Notes: generated by a model from the letters alone, not told the origin. Shown: positions 1 through 9,339, counted from the first letter of the stretch. The stretch is 20,123 nucleotides of DNA from an uncultured Clostridia bacterium (GCA_900557285.1 USSJ01000001.1:1-20123), one strand, 5' to 3'. Numbers and translations: made by a program.

Positions 1-1151
1 TTGTAATCGTTGGACGCCGCCGCGATCAGCGATATGCCCGCCGCTTTGATGCTTTCATAGATCTCGTTCACGTTCTCTTCGTCCACTTCGCGGGAGAAAC
101 CGCAGGAGGTGCCGAGAGACATGTTGATGATGTCCACGCCCAGCACGACGCAGTCTTCCAGCGCCGCAAGAATGGAAGATGTCTTCGCACCGTCGGAATA
201 GTCGGAGAAGACCTTCATGATCACGAGCTGCGCGTTGGGCGCGACGCCCGTGATGGTGTCGTCTTTGCCCGCGATGATGCCCGCGACGTGCGTGCCGTGT
301 TCGGAATTGAGAGGGAACACGTCACTGTCTTTATCCGCGTAATCGTACGCATACGGAACTTTGTCGCTGACGTACACATCCTCGCCCGTAAGCCCCGTAT
401 TGTAACTTGCCGCAACCGTATTTCCGACTTTTTCGGATACGTTCTGCAGATTGAACGCCTTATCCGAACTCGTAAAGTTGCTCACGCTGAACGCCGAGTG
501 CGTATAGTCGAGCCCCGTGTCCAGCACCGCAACCACAACGCCGTCGCCCTGGTATTCCGACTTCGAACTGTCAAAAATACCCGTTTCGTACACGTCGACG
601 TCGTTGGTCACCACTTCGGTCACCGCGGCGGGTTCATACTCCTCCCCGACGATCACCGTGGCATTCCCGAGAACGCTGTTGATCTCGCTGAAATCTCCGG
701 CGCGCACCTCGATCTCGAAACCGCTGAAAATAGTGTTGTACGTTTCACCGGCAACATAATCGATCCCCGCGGCGGTCAGCTTCGCCTTGGCCCGCGCACT
801 CTCCGCATCGGCGCGGTTGGCAATGCCGCGCGCCTGCGACGTCGTCGCGTATTCTTCCAGCGATAATGCGCTGCCGCTCTCATGATAGGAATCAATGACG
901 GATTCCGCTCCCGTTTCGACGATCAGTGAAATCGTCTGATCGTCTGAAACCGTATCGGGAAGTTTATAAACGGAGTTTTTATCGTAGAACGATTCCGCTC
1001 CCGTATCGATGGGGGCCGTTATTTTGTTGATCGTGCTGTTGTTGTCTGCACCCGTACTGATTTTGTAATCACCGAAAACAGTACTTGTAAACAAGCTTGC
1101 CGCGCAAAACAGCGCCAGCAGGCTGACGGCAGATTTTTTGAGTCTAATCAT
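1..1151 (-). CDS. Subtilisin-family (S8) serine protease, secreted, C-terminus outside the window
   Basis: Reading the minus strand from ATG 1151 gives 383 residues with no stop before the window edge. The N-terminus has a Sec signal peptide (IRLKK, then a hydrophobic stretch to about residue 26; no lipobox). Residues about 70-175 look like an I9-type propeptide. The S8 domain begins near residue 203: catalytic Asp211 in VAVLDTGLD, catalytic His285 in HGTHVAGIIAG, and the probable oxyanion Asn381 in AAASND. The catalytic Ser lies beyond the left edge. The stretch KVPYAYDYAD shortly before the His resembles the lactocepin/C5a-peptidase branch of S8, so a cell-surface protease is likely (inference). 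The start is supported by AAGGA 7 nt upstream (1159-1163). It follows the repeat lipoprotein by 58 bp with no promoter seen between, so the two are probably co-transcribed. Confidence 0.93.
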   Translation of the reverse strand, partial: MIRLKKSAVSLLALFCAASLFTSTVFGDYKISTGADNNSTINKITAPIDTGAESFYDKNSVYKLPDTVSDDQTISLIVETGAESVIDSYHESGSALSLEEYATTSQARGIANRADAESARAKAKLTAAGIDYVAGETYNTIFSGFEIEVRAGDFSEINSVLGNATVIVGEEYEPAAVTEVVTNDVDVYETGIFDSSKSEYQGDGVVVAVLDTGLDYTHSAFSVSNFTSSDKAFNLQNVSEKVGNTVAASYNTGLTGEDVYVSDKVPYAYDYADKDSDVFPLNSEHGTHVAGIIAGKDDTITGVAPNAQLVIMKVFSDYSDGAKTSSILAALEDCVVLGVDIINMSLGTSCGFSREVDEENVNEIYESIKAAGISLIAAASNDY

Positions 1152-1209
1152 CGTGTGTTCCTTCGTTTTTTTAGTTTATCGCTTACTCTTGCGGAGCAGA
1201 CAGCCGGCT

Positions 1210-4200
1210 TTACGCCTGCTGTCCTTCTTCCGCTGCGGGGACTTCCGTCACTTCGGCTGCACCGTCTGCGATGCGGATCGTATATTTTGCACCCGCCGCC
1301 GTGGTAACCGTATAAGTTTGCGTCTGTTCATCATACACGCTTTCCGTGATCCCGTATGTCTTCGTGCCGATCACGAGAAGTTTTACGGTATTGCTCCCGG
1401 TCAGAATGTCAACATATGACCCGTTATCCGCCGTATAATACGTAGTCGCCGATTCCTCCGTGACGGTTACCGATGCGTAAACGGGAATCACCTTTTCGTT
1501 CGTTTCGCCGACCGATTCGCCTTTGTCCTCCGTAAGAACGACTTTATAATAGGTGCTCGAAAGGATCTTCCCTTCCGTATCGTCCTGCGTCTCTTCGCGC
1601 GTCCGCATGATCACATAAATGTCGTCGCCGATGTAACCCGTCCAGTCCGCTTCGAGCGTTTCGCCTTCTTTCACGATCTGCACCGAGAACAGCGATCCTG
1701 CCGCATATGCTTCCGACCCGACGATCCTGCCGACTTTGACCGTCAGCCCGCTCGCCGTATCGGTAAGCTCCTGCATGCGCACAAGCGCCAGAAGCTGATA
1801 GCCGTAGGTACTTACATAACTGTTGTAAGAAGCGACAAACAGCAATTCGTATTCATATCCGTCCGTACCCGTGAAGGATGCGGAATATACATTGTTGCCC
1901 TCGCTCTTATAAGGAACTTTCGTCAGATTGAACAACTCACCGTTCACGTCGTAAATGCCGGATCCTTCCCCGAACCAGAAGTTCAGATACGGTTCTCCCG
2001 CTTCGCCCGCTTCATTGTAATCGGTGAGCAGGGAAATTTCGCCCATACTGTTCTCAAACGCATTCGCCGTTGCGGAACCGTAGAACAGATACACAAGATA
2101 ATACGTTGTAAGATAATTGTTGGAAGGAAGCGTGCTTTCCAGCCGCATTCCCGTGATCTCATACTCGCTCGCAGACTGGCTGCCCTGGTAATCGACAGTA
2201 ATGTCAAAACGATAATAAGAAAGATTCGACACCGTCGGGAGCTTGATGTACATTACATAGCCGTCATCCGTCTTTTCACGGACAACCACGCAGTTATACG
2301 TCGTGTCGCCGATAAACAGCGTCCCGTTCACGCTGAATTCCGTGCCGCCCGAAGGAGTGAAATACAGCGATTTGAGATCTCCTTTATGTTCCGTTCCGTC
2401 TTCATCCACGCTTATCAGAACCGGGTACTGCGACGCCGTGTCCGCCACCCTTTCAAACGTCAGACGGAATCCGTCGTTCTTGTAATACGTTTTGCCTTCG
2501 TATTCGAATGTTTCCGTAAAGGAAGGGACACTCGTGCTATCCGGCACAAATCCGTATTCGTTCGCTCCCGAAGCGGAAGGATCCTGCAGGTAAATGGTTA
2601 CCTTTCCGTCTTCGATGTTGTAGTAATACCGCGTTTCTCCGTTGAACACCGCAAATCCGTAACTCGTGAAGAGCAGCGATTCAAGATCGGAAGTATAGTA
2701 AGCATATTCATTCAGTTTGATCGGCTCTATCGTACCGTCTGCATTGCTGTATGTGTACAGCGACGCATCCGTTCCGGCTGCATTCGCATAATAGAGCAGA
2801 TTGTCGGTGATCACCGTGTAAGCGCCCGATTCCGCCGTTCCTTCTTTGTCATAACGCGTCACGTTGCCGTATCCGTCCAGGATCAGCACAGACCAGTCGC
2901 TCTTATTGACATATGTCCGCACGAACTCTTCATAACGCACCACAAACACGTTGATCTGCGTGCTGGAAGATACGCTGTACACGCGGAGCGCCCCGATGAG
3001 CGTACGCTCCGTGCTCGCATCCGACTTGTACGTGACGGATACCGTTCCGTCCGCATTCATCGTGTAGCTGCCGGCTTCGTCGATGTAGTTGTACCCTTCA
3101 TCGCCTTCACCGGGCGTGAATACCGCCGCCGTACCGTAACCGTCCAGACGAACATAGAGATTCTCGGCCGCCTGGTTGTTCACAAGCAGATACGTGCCGT
3201 ACTCCCTTCCGCGCACCGTGAAATCGGTGAGATCTTCGCCCGTGTAGTCAAAGTAGAAATATCCGTTTTCGGTATAAAGCACGATCACGTGATCGGAAAC
3301 TTCGTCCGACGTGATGAAATACAGTCCCGAATAGTTCGCACCGTTCAAATCGGTGTAGCGCGCCTGGAATCCGTACCCGTCCAGTTCAAGAATGCCCGCT
3401 TTTGCCGATACGTATGTGTCTGCACCGATGCTCTCGTTGTACTTTGCAAAATATACGGCATCCGTCGTCGCGATCTGTATAAACCTGAACTGCATGCCTT
3501 CCGCCGTAAACGTGTAAACGGTCAGGCCGAACGACGTCGTTCCGCTTTCCGCAAACGTGCCGGAATACTGCGTTTCTCCCGAAGTATAGACCGCATTGCC
3601 CTTTCCGTCAAACGCCATCGTTTCCGTCGAGGATATGGTGCCGTCCGTAAGCAGCCCCTTCGCCGTATACGGCGCCGTGCTGAGCGAATAATAGGTCATG
3701 GCGTCGGGATCGATCTCAACATACAGATAACCCGCCACCGTTCCGCCAGACTCCACTGCGATGGAGATCAGGTTTGCATTGTTGCTGCTCGCGGCATACA
3801 CGCCCGAGTACACATGCCCTTCCTGCTCCAAAACGGCATACCCGCCTACCAGGGTGAGCTTTCCGCCCGAAATATTTTCACAGGTATAGACATCGGCATA
3901 ATCTTCGTTGACATCCGTACCTTCTTCCGTCTCGATCACGGCAGCATACCAATAGTTGACAGAATACATGTTGCCGTTGCTTGCCGTCGTAACAGTGACC
4001 GCAAACACCACGCTCTTGACTTTCGTTACATCCACGACGCCGCCGGCGATCTCCGTATCGGCAGGTTCGCCGACCACTGTCAGCGTGTACAATCCTTTTT
4101 CCGCATCGTAGGTGTATTGGCCTTCCGAAACAAAGACGTATTCGCCCTTTTCCGTATCATAACCGTACAGCGACGCCCATCCTTCTTTCTTGTCGTTGAT

Positions 4201-6240
4201 CACGATCAGCGGCGCATAATAGATCGAACCGTCGTTCATGTACTGGTATTCCGCATACCCGCTCGGCTTTTCCTCATAGGTGCTGACCGTCGTCGCGGTA
4301 TCGCCCGATCCCGTCTTTTCCGTATTCACAAGGAAAAGACGCGTCGTTCCGTTTGCCGTAAAGCTGACAATCACTCCGCCGAACACGGAGGAACCCATCA
4401 GCGAGAAATATCCCTTTTCGGTTACGGATCCGTTGGTATATGTCGCATTATACACGCCGTCCAGAACCAACGTTCCGCCGTCCGCACCCGTATACGTCGT
4501 ATCGTATGCGGACTGGTAAAGCATATAACCCGTCGTGCCGTTGAATTCCATGATGCGCGCAACGCCCGCCGTCATTCCGTAAGAATTGAGCAACGTAAAT
4601 TCCGTGCCGTCCTCGTTCATCACATAACTGTAGGAGGTGGACGTATCCCCGGCGCTCATGACCGCCGTGTTGAATCCGTTCAGCGTGATCCCGTAATATT
4701 CGGGTTTATAATACACTACCTGACCTTCGGAGATCGCAAAACGTACCAGCGTACCCAGAGCCACCTGCTCTTCGTTGCGCACCATGAATGCGGGACGGGA
4801 TGCATTGTCCACGGTAATGGAACCGACGCTCATCACAAGCGTCTGCCCCGCAAGCTCTCCGTCCGTGAACGTAACGTGATAATATCCCGTTTCGTCTATG
4901 ACATACGTCCCTTTCGAATTGCTGTTGAGCCCGCCTTCCCCTTGCACGGTATAAGTCAGACCGTTGTATTCGTCAAAGATGATCCGCGTAGTATCGACCA
5001 GACCGGTTCCGACAACGTACAGCGTTGCCGTATAACCGTTCCTCGATTCATTGTAATACGAGAAAGTGCCGTCCTCGTTGAGCCTGCCGAGGCTCATGAG
5101 ATTGTCTCCCTGCGCATCGATAAAGGTAAACTGGCGGCTCGCTACATCGTATTCACCTTTGAAATACACATCGCCGCGGCACAGATAAACGTACGCCGCA
5201 TCTTCTTCAAAGAGGAAGATGTAGTCGCTGCCGCCGAACATATCCGTATAGCCCTTGCTCCATACCGCATACAGCGCCATGTTGCGCGTCGGGATAAATT
5301 CGTCCGCTTCCGCCTGGCTGTCGCTTTCCTTATTATATATAATGGAATCTATGTAACTGAGTTTGTATTCGGCGGCTCCGTTGGCGCTCGTCGACCAACC
5401 GGAAAGGAAATACCCCCCGAACGTATAATCGGTAGGAAGTTCCACCGCGACGCCGTAACGCGCTTTCACCGTGTAATCCGCCGCGGATGACCCGTCCGGA
5501 TAGTTCGCCACAAACCGTACCGTGTACTCTTCGCGGTCGTAATACAATTTCAGAACATTGTCCGCCGCGTTCTCCGTCAGAACGATCGACGAAATTTCAC
5601 TGTCATTCGCAACACGCTCAAAACCGGTCACTGTCTCTTCGGGGGTCACCGTTGTGCCGACATAATCACTGTCCGCCACCGTCCCCGTCTGCTCGTAACC
5701 GGAAAGAGTAATATTTTGCGTCCAAATCTGCACCGAATAGCCGACTTTGTATTCCGCAGTCAGCATGATCCCCTCTTCGGGCATCCTGGTATTGCGCGCC
5801 AGTTCCGACTCCCCGTCAAACCACGCACCGAATGTAAATCCGCTCTTCGTGGGGATATAATCCTGCATGAAATCGTAGATCACATCACCGCTCTTCAGAT
5901 AAAGCGTCGTGCCCGCCGCCAGCGTGCCTCCGTTCAGATCCAGCGTGATGACGCTGAGCTTTTCCCATTTTGCATAGACCGTCACATTCTCCGTAACGGT
6001 CACGGCCGTTACCGCATCTCCGGAGAAATCCTCCGCAAGATACCAGCCCTCAAAACTGTATCCTGTTCGTTCGGGAACGGGAAGCGTATATTCCTTCCCT
6101 TCCTCTACCTTCACAGCCGCAATGCTTTCCCCGCCGTCCGTATCGAAGGATACGGAATATGCCTTCGCCCCGCAGGAAACCGCAAACGCGCTCACCGCAA
6201 CGACAAACAGCAAGGACAGGATTACCAAGAATTTTTTCAT
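1210..6240 (-). CDS. Very large repeat lipoprotein with N-terminal InlB B-repeats (1676 aa)
   Basis: MKKFLVILSL plus a hydrophobic stretch ends in AVSC, a plausible lipobox with lipidated Cys23, so the protein is probably tethered to the outer face of the membrane. InlB/Listeria-Bacteroides-type repeats follow: residues about 28-93 (FDTDGG, GYSFEGWY, VTVYAKW) and 95-165 (DLNGG, GFTFGAWF). Then come a MucBP-like module (about 166-235, starting YSVQIWTQN) and another InlB-like unit ending LYAVWSKGY. The remaining roughly 1300 residues are rich in Tyr, Thr, Gly and Val, with few Cys. They look like tandem beta-strand units with a recurring L-D-G-Y/F/K-G core (LELDGYG, VRLDGYG, LILDGYG, MAFDGKG, ITLNGFN, LVLDGVY). 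No catalytic motif was recognised. The start has GGAGGAG 9 nt upstream (6250-6256) and its own strong promoter. A surface binding or adhesin role is inferred only from architecture. Confidence 0.93.
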   Translation of the reverse strand: MKKFLVILSLLFVVAVSAFAVSCGAKAYSVSFDTDGGESIAAVKVEEGKEYTLPVPERTGYSFEGWYLAEDFSGDAVTAVTVTENVTVYAKWEKLSVITLDLNGGTLAAGTTLYLKSGDVIYDFMQDYIPTKSGFTFGAWFDGESELARNTRMPEEGIMLTAEYKVGYSVQIWTQNITLSGYEQTGTVADSDYVGTTVTPEETVTGFERVANDSEISSIVLTENAADNVLKLYYDREEYTVRFVANYPDGSSAADYTVKARYGVAVELPTDYTFGGYFLSGWSTSANGAAEYKLSYIDSIIYNKESDSQAEADEFIPTRNMALYAVWSKGYTDMFGGSDYIFLFEEDAAYVYLCRGDVYFKGEYDVASRQFTFIDAQGDNLMSLGRLNEDGTFSYYNESRNGYTATLYVVGTGLVDTTRIIFDEYNGLTYTVQGEGGLNSNSKGTYVIDETGYYHVTFTDGELAGQTLVMSVGSITVDNASRPAFMVRNEEQVALGTLVRFAISEGQVVYYKPEYYGITLNGFNTAVMSAGDTSTSYSYVMNEDGTEFTLLNSYGMTAGVARIMEFNGTTGYMLYQSAYDTTYTGADGGTLVLDGVYNATYTNGSVTEKGYFSLMGSSVFGGVIVSFTANGTTRLFLVNTEKTGSGDTATTVSTYEEKPSGYAEYQYMNDGSIYYAPLIVINDKKEGWASLYGYDTEKGEYVFVSEGQYTYDAEKGLYTLTVVGEPADTEIAGGVVDVTKVKSVVFAVTVTTASNGNMYSVNYWYAAVIETEEGTDVNEDYADVYTCENISGGKLTLVGGYAVLEQEGHVYSGVYAASSNNANLISIAVESGGTVAGYLYVEIDPDAMTYYSLSTAPYTAKGLLTDGTISSTETMAFDGKGNAVYTSGETQYSGTFAESGTTSFGLTVYTFTAEGMQFRFIQIATTDAVYFAKYNESIGADTYVSAKAGILELDGYGFQARYTDLNGANYSGLYFITSDEVSDHVIVLYTENGYFYFDYTGEDLTDFTVRGREYGTYLLVNNQAAENLYVRLDGYGTAAVFTPGEGDEGYNYIDEAGSYTMNADGTVSVTYKSDASTERTLIGALRVYSVSSSTQINVFVVRYEEFVRTYVNKSDWSVLILDGYGNVTRYDKEGTAESGAYTVITDNLLYYANAAGTDASLYTYSNADGTIEPIKLNEYAYYTSDLESLLFTSYGFAVFNGETRYYYNIEDGKVTIYLQDPSASGANEYGFVPDSTSVPSFTETFEYEGKTYYKNDGFRLTFERVADTASQYPVLISVDEDGTEHKGDLKSLYFTPSGGTEFSVNGTLFIGDTTYNCVVVREKTDDGYVMYIKLPTVSNLSYYRFDITVDYQGSQSASEYEITGMRLESTLPSNNYLTTYYLVYLFYGSATANAFENSMGEISLLTDYNEAGEAGEPYLNFWFGEGSGIYDVNGELFNLTKVPYKSEGNNVYSASFTGTDGYEYELLFVASYNSYVSTYGYQLLALVRMQELTDTASGLTVKVGRIVGSEAYAAGSLFSVQIVKEGETLEADWTGYIGDDIYVIMRTREETQDDTEGKILSSTYYKVVLTEDKGESVGETNEKVIPVYASVTVTEESATTYYTADNGSYVDILTGSNTVKLLVIGTKTYGITESVYDEQTQTYTVTTAAGAKYTIRIADGAAEVTEVPAAEEGQQA

Positions 6241-6249
6241 TAAAAGTTA

Positions 6250-6256
6250 CTCCTCC
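6250..6256 (-). promoter_or_regulatory. Shine-Dalgarno GGAGGAG of the large repeat lipoprotein
   Basis: GGAGGAG on the minus strand sits 9 nt before ATG 6240. This fixes the start of the lipoprotein at the beginning of a classical signal peptide. Confidence 0.9.
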
Positions 6257-6304
6257 AAGAGGTAAAAAATATCGATATTTCCCGTATGGCAAATTGCCAC
6301 GGAT

Positions 6305-6333
6305 ATTATAACCTTTTCTTTGACCACTGTCAA
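6305..6333 (-). promoter_or_regulatory. Consensus sigma-70/sigma-A promoter with an inverted repeat over the -35
   Basis: On the minus strand TTGACA (6333-6328), a 17-bp spacer and TATAAT (6310-6305) match the housekeeping consensus in all twelve positions. Transcription should start near 6298, giving a leader of about 58 nt before ATG 6240. The -35 box is one arm of the inverted repeat TTGAC-AGTG-GTCAA (6320-6333), a possible operator. The leader also carries the 14-bp palindrome AAATATCGATATTT (6267-6280). The promoter makes the repeat lipoprotein and protease a unit separate from the MoxR operon. Confidence 0.85.
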
Positions 6334-6408
6334 ATATTTCACACAGCGGACATTTTTCGATCTTTTTCACGCCGAAAAATTTTTTGAGTTCTCGTGAAAC
6401 ATACACGG

Positions 6409-6458
6409 CCCGAACACATTCGGGGCTTTTGTTCGGCAGCAAACTTACGCTTGCTGCC
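6409..6458 (-). terminator. Two successive stem-loops after the MoxR operon; possible weak terminator
   Basis: The first stem-loop has an 8-bp stem, GGCAGCAA (6435-6442) with TTGCTGCC (6451-6458), whose loop contains the stop codon of the LRR lipoprotein gene. The second pairs CCCGAA (6409-6414) with TTCGGG (6419-6424) around a 4-nt loop. Neither is followed by a U-run on the minus strand, so they are not textbook intrinsic terminators. They could protect the mRNA 3' end or end transcription inefficiently. The rest of the 204-bp gap (6241-6444) holds the promoter and leader of the next gene; no other gene was seen in it. Confidence 0.4.
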
Positions 6459-9330
6459 ACACTGCATACAAAGTTGTACCCACAGGTACGCTGCCGATCT
6501 CTTTTGCCGCATATTCGACTGAACCGCCCTCACTGACCGCCCAGCCCGCAAATGTATATCCGTCGCGGGCGGGAGCCGATACAGTATTGCTTTCATTGAC
6601 GTAGAACAGAGAATCCTCCGTCACGGTAACAGAAACAACATAGCTGCCGTCCTCCGAAAAACGGCAATTCATTATGACAGGCCGGAACGAAGAGTTCCAG
6701 TATTCCTCCCAGCGTCCCGGTACGGTCGCGCTGTCGCTGTACAACGTCGCCCGGTTATCCCCGAAAAATGCATGCGTTCCGATCTGCTCGACTTTTCCGT
6801 TCAACAAGACAGAAGTGAGCGCCGTGCAGCCGCGGAAAGCATAGTTTCCCACCGAACGGACACTCGCAGGGATCACAACATTCTCCAGCGAAGCAAGCCC
6901 CGCAAAAGCATAGTCACCGATGCTTTCCACTCCCGTGCCCAGATCCAGCGATACAACCTGCGCACAACCCGCGAAAGCATGGTCGCCGATCGTATCGACG
7001 GAAGCCGGAATCACGATCTCCGTCAGTCCCGTGCAGTTGCCGAATGCCCGGCTGCCAATGCTGACAAGTCCCTGCCCAAGTTCCAGTGATGTCGCACTGC
7101 TGCATTGGTAGAACGCACAATCCCCTACCTGCTGCAGCGTGTCGGGCAACAGGATCTCGCCCAGCGTCATACAGTTATAAAATGCATACCTGCCGATGTC
7201 CGTCAAACCCGAGTTGAAATTCATGGACGGAAGATTGATGCAATTATAAAAAGCAAAATCGCCGATCTTCTCCAGTCTGCGGCTGGTGTTGCTGATTTCA
7301 CTGATCTGCGTGCAGTTGTAGAATGCCGCCCTGCCCACCGAACTGATCATCGGAGGAAGAGTTACCTTGAACAGAGAATCGCAACCGTAAAAAGTAAAGT
7401 CCTCAATTTTGCTCATGCTGCCGTTCAGGTTGACGGTGCTCAGGCTCTGACACCCGTAAAAAGCAGCTTCGCCGATATACTGTGCGCTCGACATACTGTC
7501 CACTTGTTCGAGATTGATATGCCCGTAAAATGCAAAGTCTGCAATTCCCTTGACCTCGCTGTCGAGCTTGATATACGTTACTTTGGACAGGCTCGACACC
7601 AAACTGTTCGCCGCCTCCTCATCATCGGCGGCCAAACTGTACATATAGGCCATCGCATAGTCATATTTTTCATATCCGATCACCCAGTTTCCCGCATAGA
7701 CGACGCCGTATTCATCCACATTATCGTAAAGCGTCGTTCCGTAGAACGCCAGCATTCCGATATGGGTGACCGTGTCCGGAATTATGGAACTGATCGAATT
7801 GTTTTCCAATACACTGCAATTGTAAAAAGCGTATGCCCCGACATTTTCCAGAGCCTTGCCCAGATAGATGGTCCGCAGAATATCGCATCCGATAAACGCG
7901 GCCGTATCGATGGAACGCAGAGAAGAATTGTCCGACGCTTCAAAATACCAAAGGTTTTCACAGCTGCTGAACGCAGAATTCCCGATGTAGATCACGGAAT
8001 CGGGCAAATAGACGCGCTGCAGACTGCTGCATACATAAAATACCGCATCCGCTATGCCTGTGATATCACTCCGCATCGCCACAAAATTCTCATCCCTCAG
8101 ATTTGCCGGAGTTCTCTCATCACCCGCTACGGTCAGCTTGGATTCTTTCCCCGAAACAAGCTCGACCAGCCAGGATCCGACATACACGTACGTTTCATCC
8201 TGCGCTTTCGCAGTATTGTATACTTCCGTCATAAGGAAGGCAAATTGTCCGATTCTCGTCACGCTTTCGGGAATGGTCACATCCGCAAGCGAAGAACAAT
8301 TCCGGAAAGCTCCATTGCCGATGGTTTCCAATCCGTCCGGCAGAGCCGCCGTTTTCAGAGTTGCGCAACTTTCAAAAGCGCTCTCGCCGATCGTCTTCAA
8401 TGCCTGTGCCTGCGAAAATTCCACCGTTGTGAGCGATTCGCAATTTCCGAACGCAAGAGTACCGATCTCGCTCACACTGTCCCCGATCGATACGCGCACA
8501 AGCGCGCTGTCATTCAGAAACGCCGCCTCTCCGATGGTCTGTACCGTATCCGGAATGTCAAACTCGGTAAGCGCGGAACAGTTTGCGAAAGCGTACACCC
8601 CGATCGAATCGACCTCCGGAAGCTGAATGTTCGTCAAAGAACGGCAGAAATTGAACAAATTGTCGCTGATCGAGGTAATGCTGTCCGGGATCACGACGTT
8701 ATCCAGCGCATAGCACGCCTGAAATGCCGACGGCCCGATGTACGTCACGGAATCGGGGATGGTGACCGAAGTCATCTGTCCCGCATTGTAAAAGGCCGAC
8801 TCCCCGATGCTCCTGACATTTTTGCCGATGATCACACTCTCCGCCCGGCTGTTGCGGAACGCCTTATCGCCGATCTCCGTGACAGGCTTTCCGCGATACA
8901 GATCGCCGACGTCGACTACACCCGACGATGTGCCGTAACCGATCAGACGGTATTCGGTATCGTTGTTGATCTTTTCATAGATGCAGCCGTTTTCATAATC
9001 CTTGTGGAAATAAATAATTTCCGTCCATGCAGAATCCGCGTACCCGTCGCTGCCTACGGCCTTGATCCGTATCTCGTAATCACCCATATCCAGGTCCGAG
9101 AGTGAATAATCCGTAATTTTCGCTTCATACTGCTCCGTTTCACCCGACGGATCCGTGATCGAAACCACATAGCCGTGCGAATTTTTCACATCGTCCCACG
9201 ACATCCAGTACGAGTCGTCAATGGAAATGTTGGAAGGAACCTCCAGTTCTTTCTGCGCACATGCCGAGGTATAAACGGATACGAACACGAGCGTCAACGC
9301 CAGAAATACAGCCGTTAACAATTTTTTCAT
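6445..9330 (-). CDS. BspA-like leucine-rich-repeat lipoprotein with FN3-like and InlB-like ends (961 aa)
   Basis: A lipoprotein signal peptide ends in TSAC with lipidated Cys24. Residues about 28-110 form a fibronectin-III-like domain (MSWDDV, GYVVSI, GDYEIRIKAVG). From about 150 to 870 there are roughly 27 BspA/LRR_5 units of about 23 residues, recognised by IG-x-x-AF followed by x-x-C-x-x-L and V-x-IP-x-x-V. The array is broken twice by related inserts (about 371-430 and 535-600), each with VY-x-G-x-W and ending GIAD-x-x-F. The last 73 residues are an InlB B-repeat (GYTFAGWAV, TTLYAVW). BspA-type LRR proteins are known surface binding proteins; the ligand here is unknown. ATG 9330 is 9 bp past the stop of the VWA/GATase gene. 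The weak AAGG before it overlaps the end of that gene, so translation may be coupled. It is the last gene of the MoxR operon. Confidence 0.93.
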   Translation of the reverse strand: MKKLLTAVFLALTLVFVSVYTSACAQKELEVPSNISIDDSYWMSWDDVKNSHGYVVSITDPSGETEQYEAKITDYSLSDLDMGDYEIRIKAVGSDGYADSAWTEIIYFHKDYENGCIYEKINNDTEYRLIGYGTSSGVVDVGDLYRGKPVTEIGDKAFRNSRAESVIIGKNVRSIGESAFYNAGQMTSVTIPDSVTYIGPSAFQACYALDNVVIPDSITSISDNLFNFCRSLTNIQLPEVDSIGVYAFANCSALTEFDIPDTVQTIGEAAFLNDSALVRVSIGDSVSEIGTLAFGNCESLTTVEFSQAQALKTIGESAFESCATLKTAALPDGLETIGNGAFRNCSSLADVTIPESVTRIGQFAFLMTEVYNTAKAQDETYVYVGSWLVELVSGKESKLTVAGDERTPANLRDENFVAMRSDITGIADAVFYVCSSLQRVYLPDSVIYIGNSAFSSCENLWYFEASDNSSLRSIDTAAFIGCDILRTIYLGKALENVGAYAFYNCSVLENNSISSIIPDTVTHIGMLAFYGTTLYDNVDEYGVVYAGNWVIGYEKYDYAMAYMYSLAADDEEAANSLVSSLSKVTYIKLDSEVKGIADFAFYGHINLEQVDSMSSAQYIGEAAFYGCQSLSTVNLNGSMSKIEDFTFYGCDSLFKVTLPPMISSVGRAAFYNCTQISEISNTSRRLEKIGDFAFYNCINLPSMNFNSGLTDIGRYAFYNCMTLGEILLPDTLQQVGDCAFYQCSSATSLELGQGLVSIGSRAFGNCTGLTEIVIPASVDTIGDHAFAGCAQVVSLDLGTGVESIGDYAFAGLASLENVVIPASVRSVGNYAFRGCTALTSVLLNGKVEQIGTHAFFGDNRATLYSDSATVPGRWEEYWNSSFRPVIMNCRFSEDGSYVVSVTVTEDSLFYVNESNTVSAPARDGYTFAGWAVSEGGSVEYAAKEIGSVPVGTTLYAVWQQA

Positions 9331-9339
9331 GTTTTTACC

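Noticed and set aside
2386..5490. 1034-codon open frame on the plus strand, antisense to the large lipoprotein
   Set aside because: The translation is Arg/His/Ile-rich without domains, and no ribosome binding site or promoter was seen. It is a shadow caused by the codon use of the real gene on the other strand.
6409..6430. Plus-strand terminator (GC stem followed by GGCTTTTG)
   Set aside because: The stem is short, the T-run is only four bases, and no plus-strand gene ends there.
7105..9105. 666-codon plus-strand open frame opposite the LRR lipoprotein
   Set aside because: Its repetitive Arg/His-rich translation mirrors the LRR repeat on the opposite strand. No family features and no start signal were seen.
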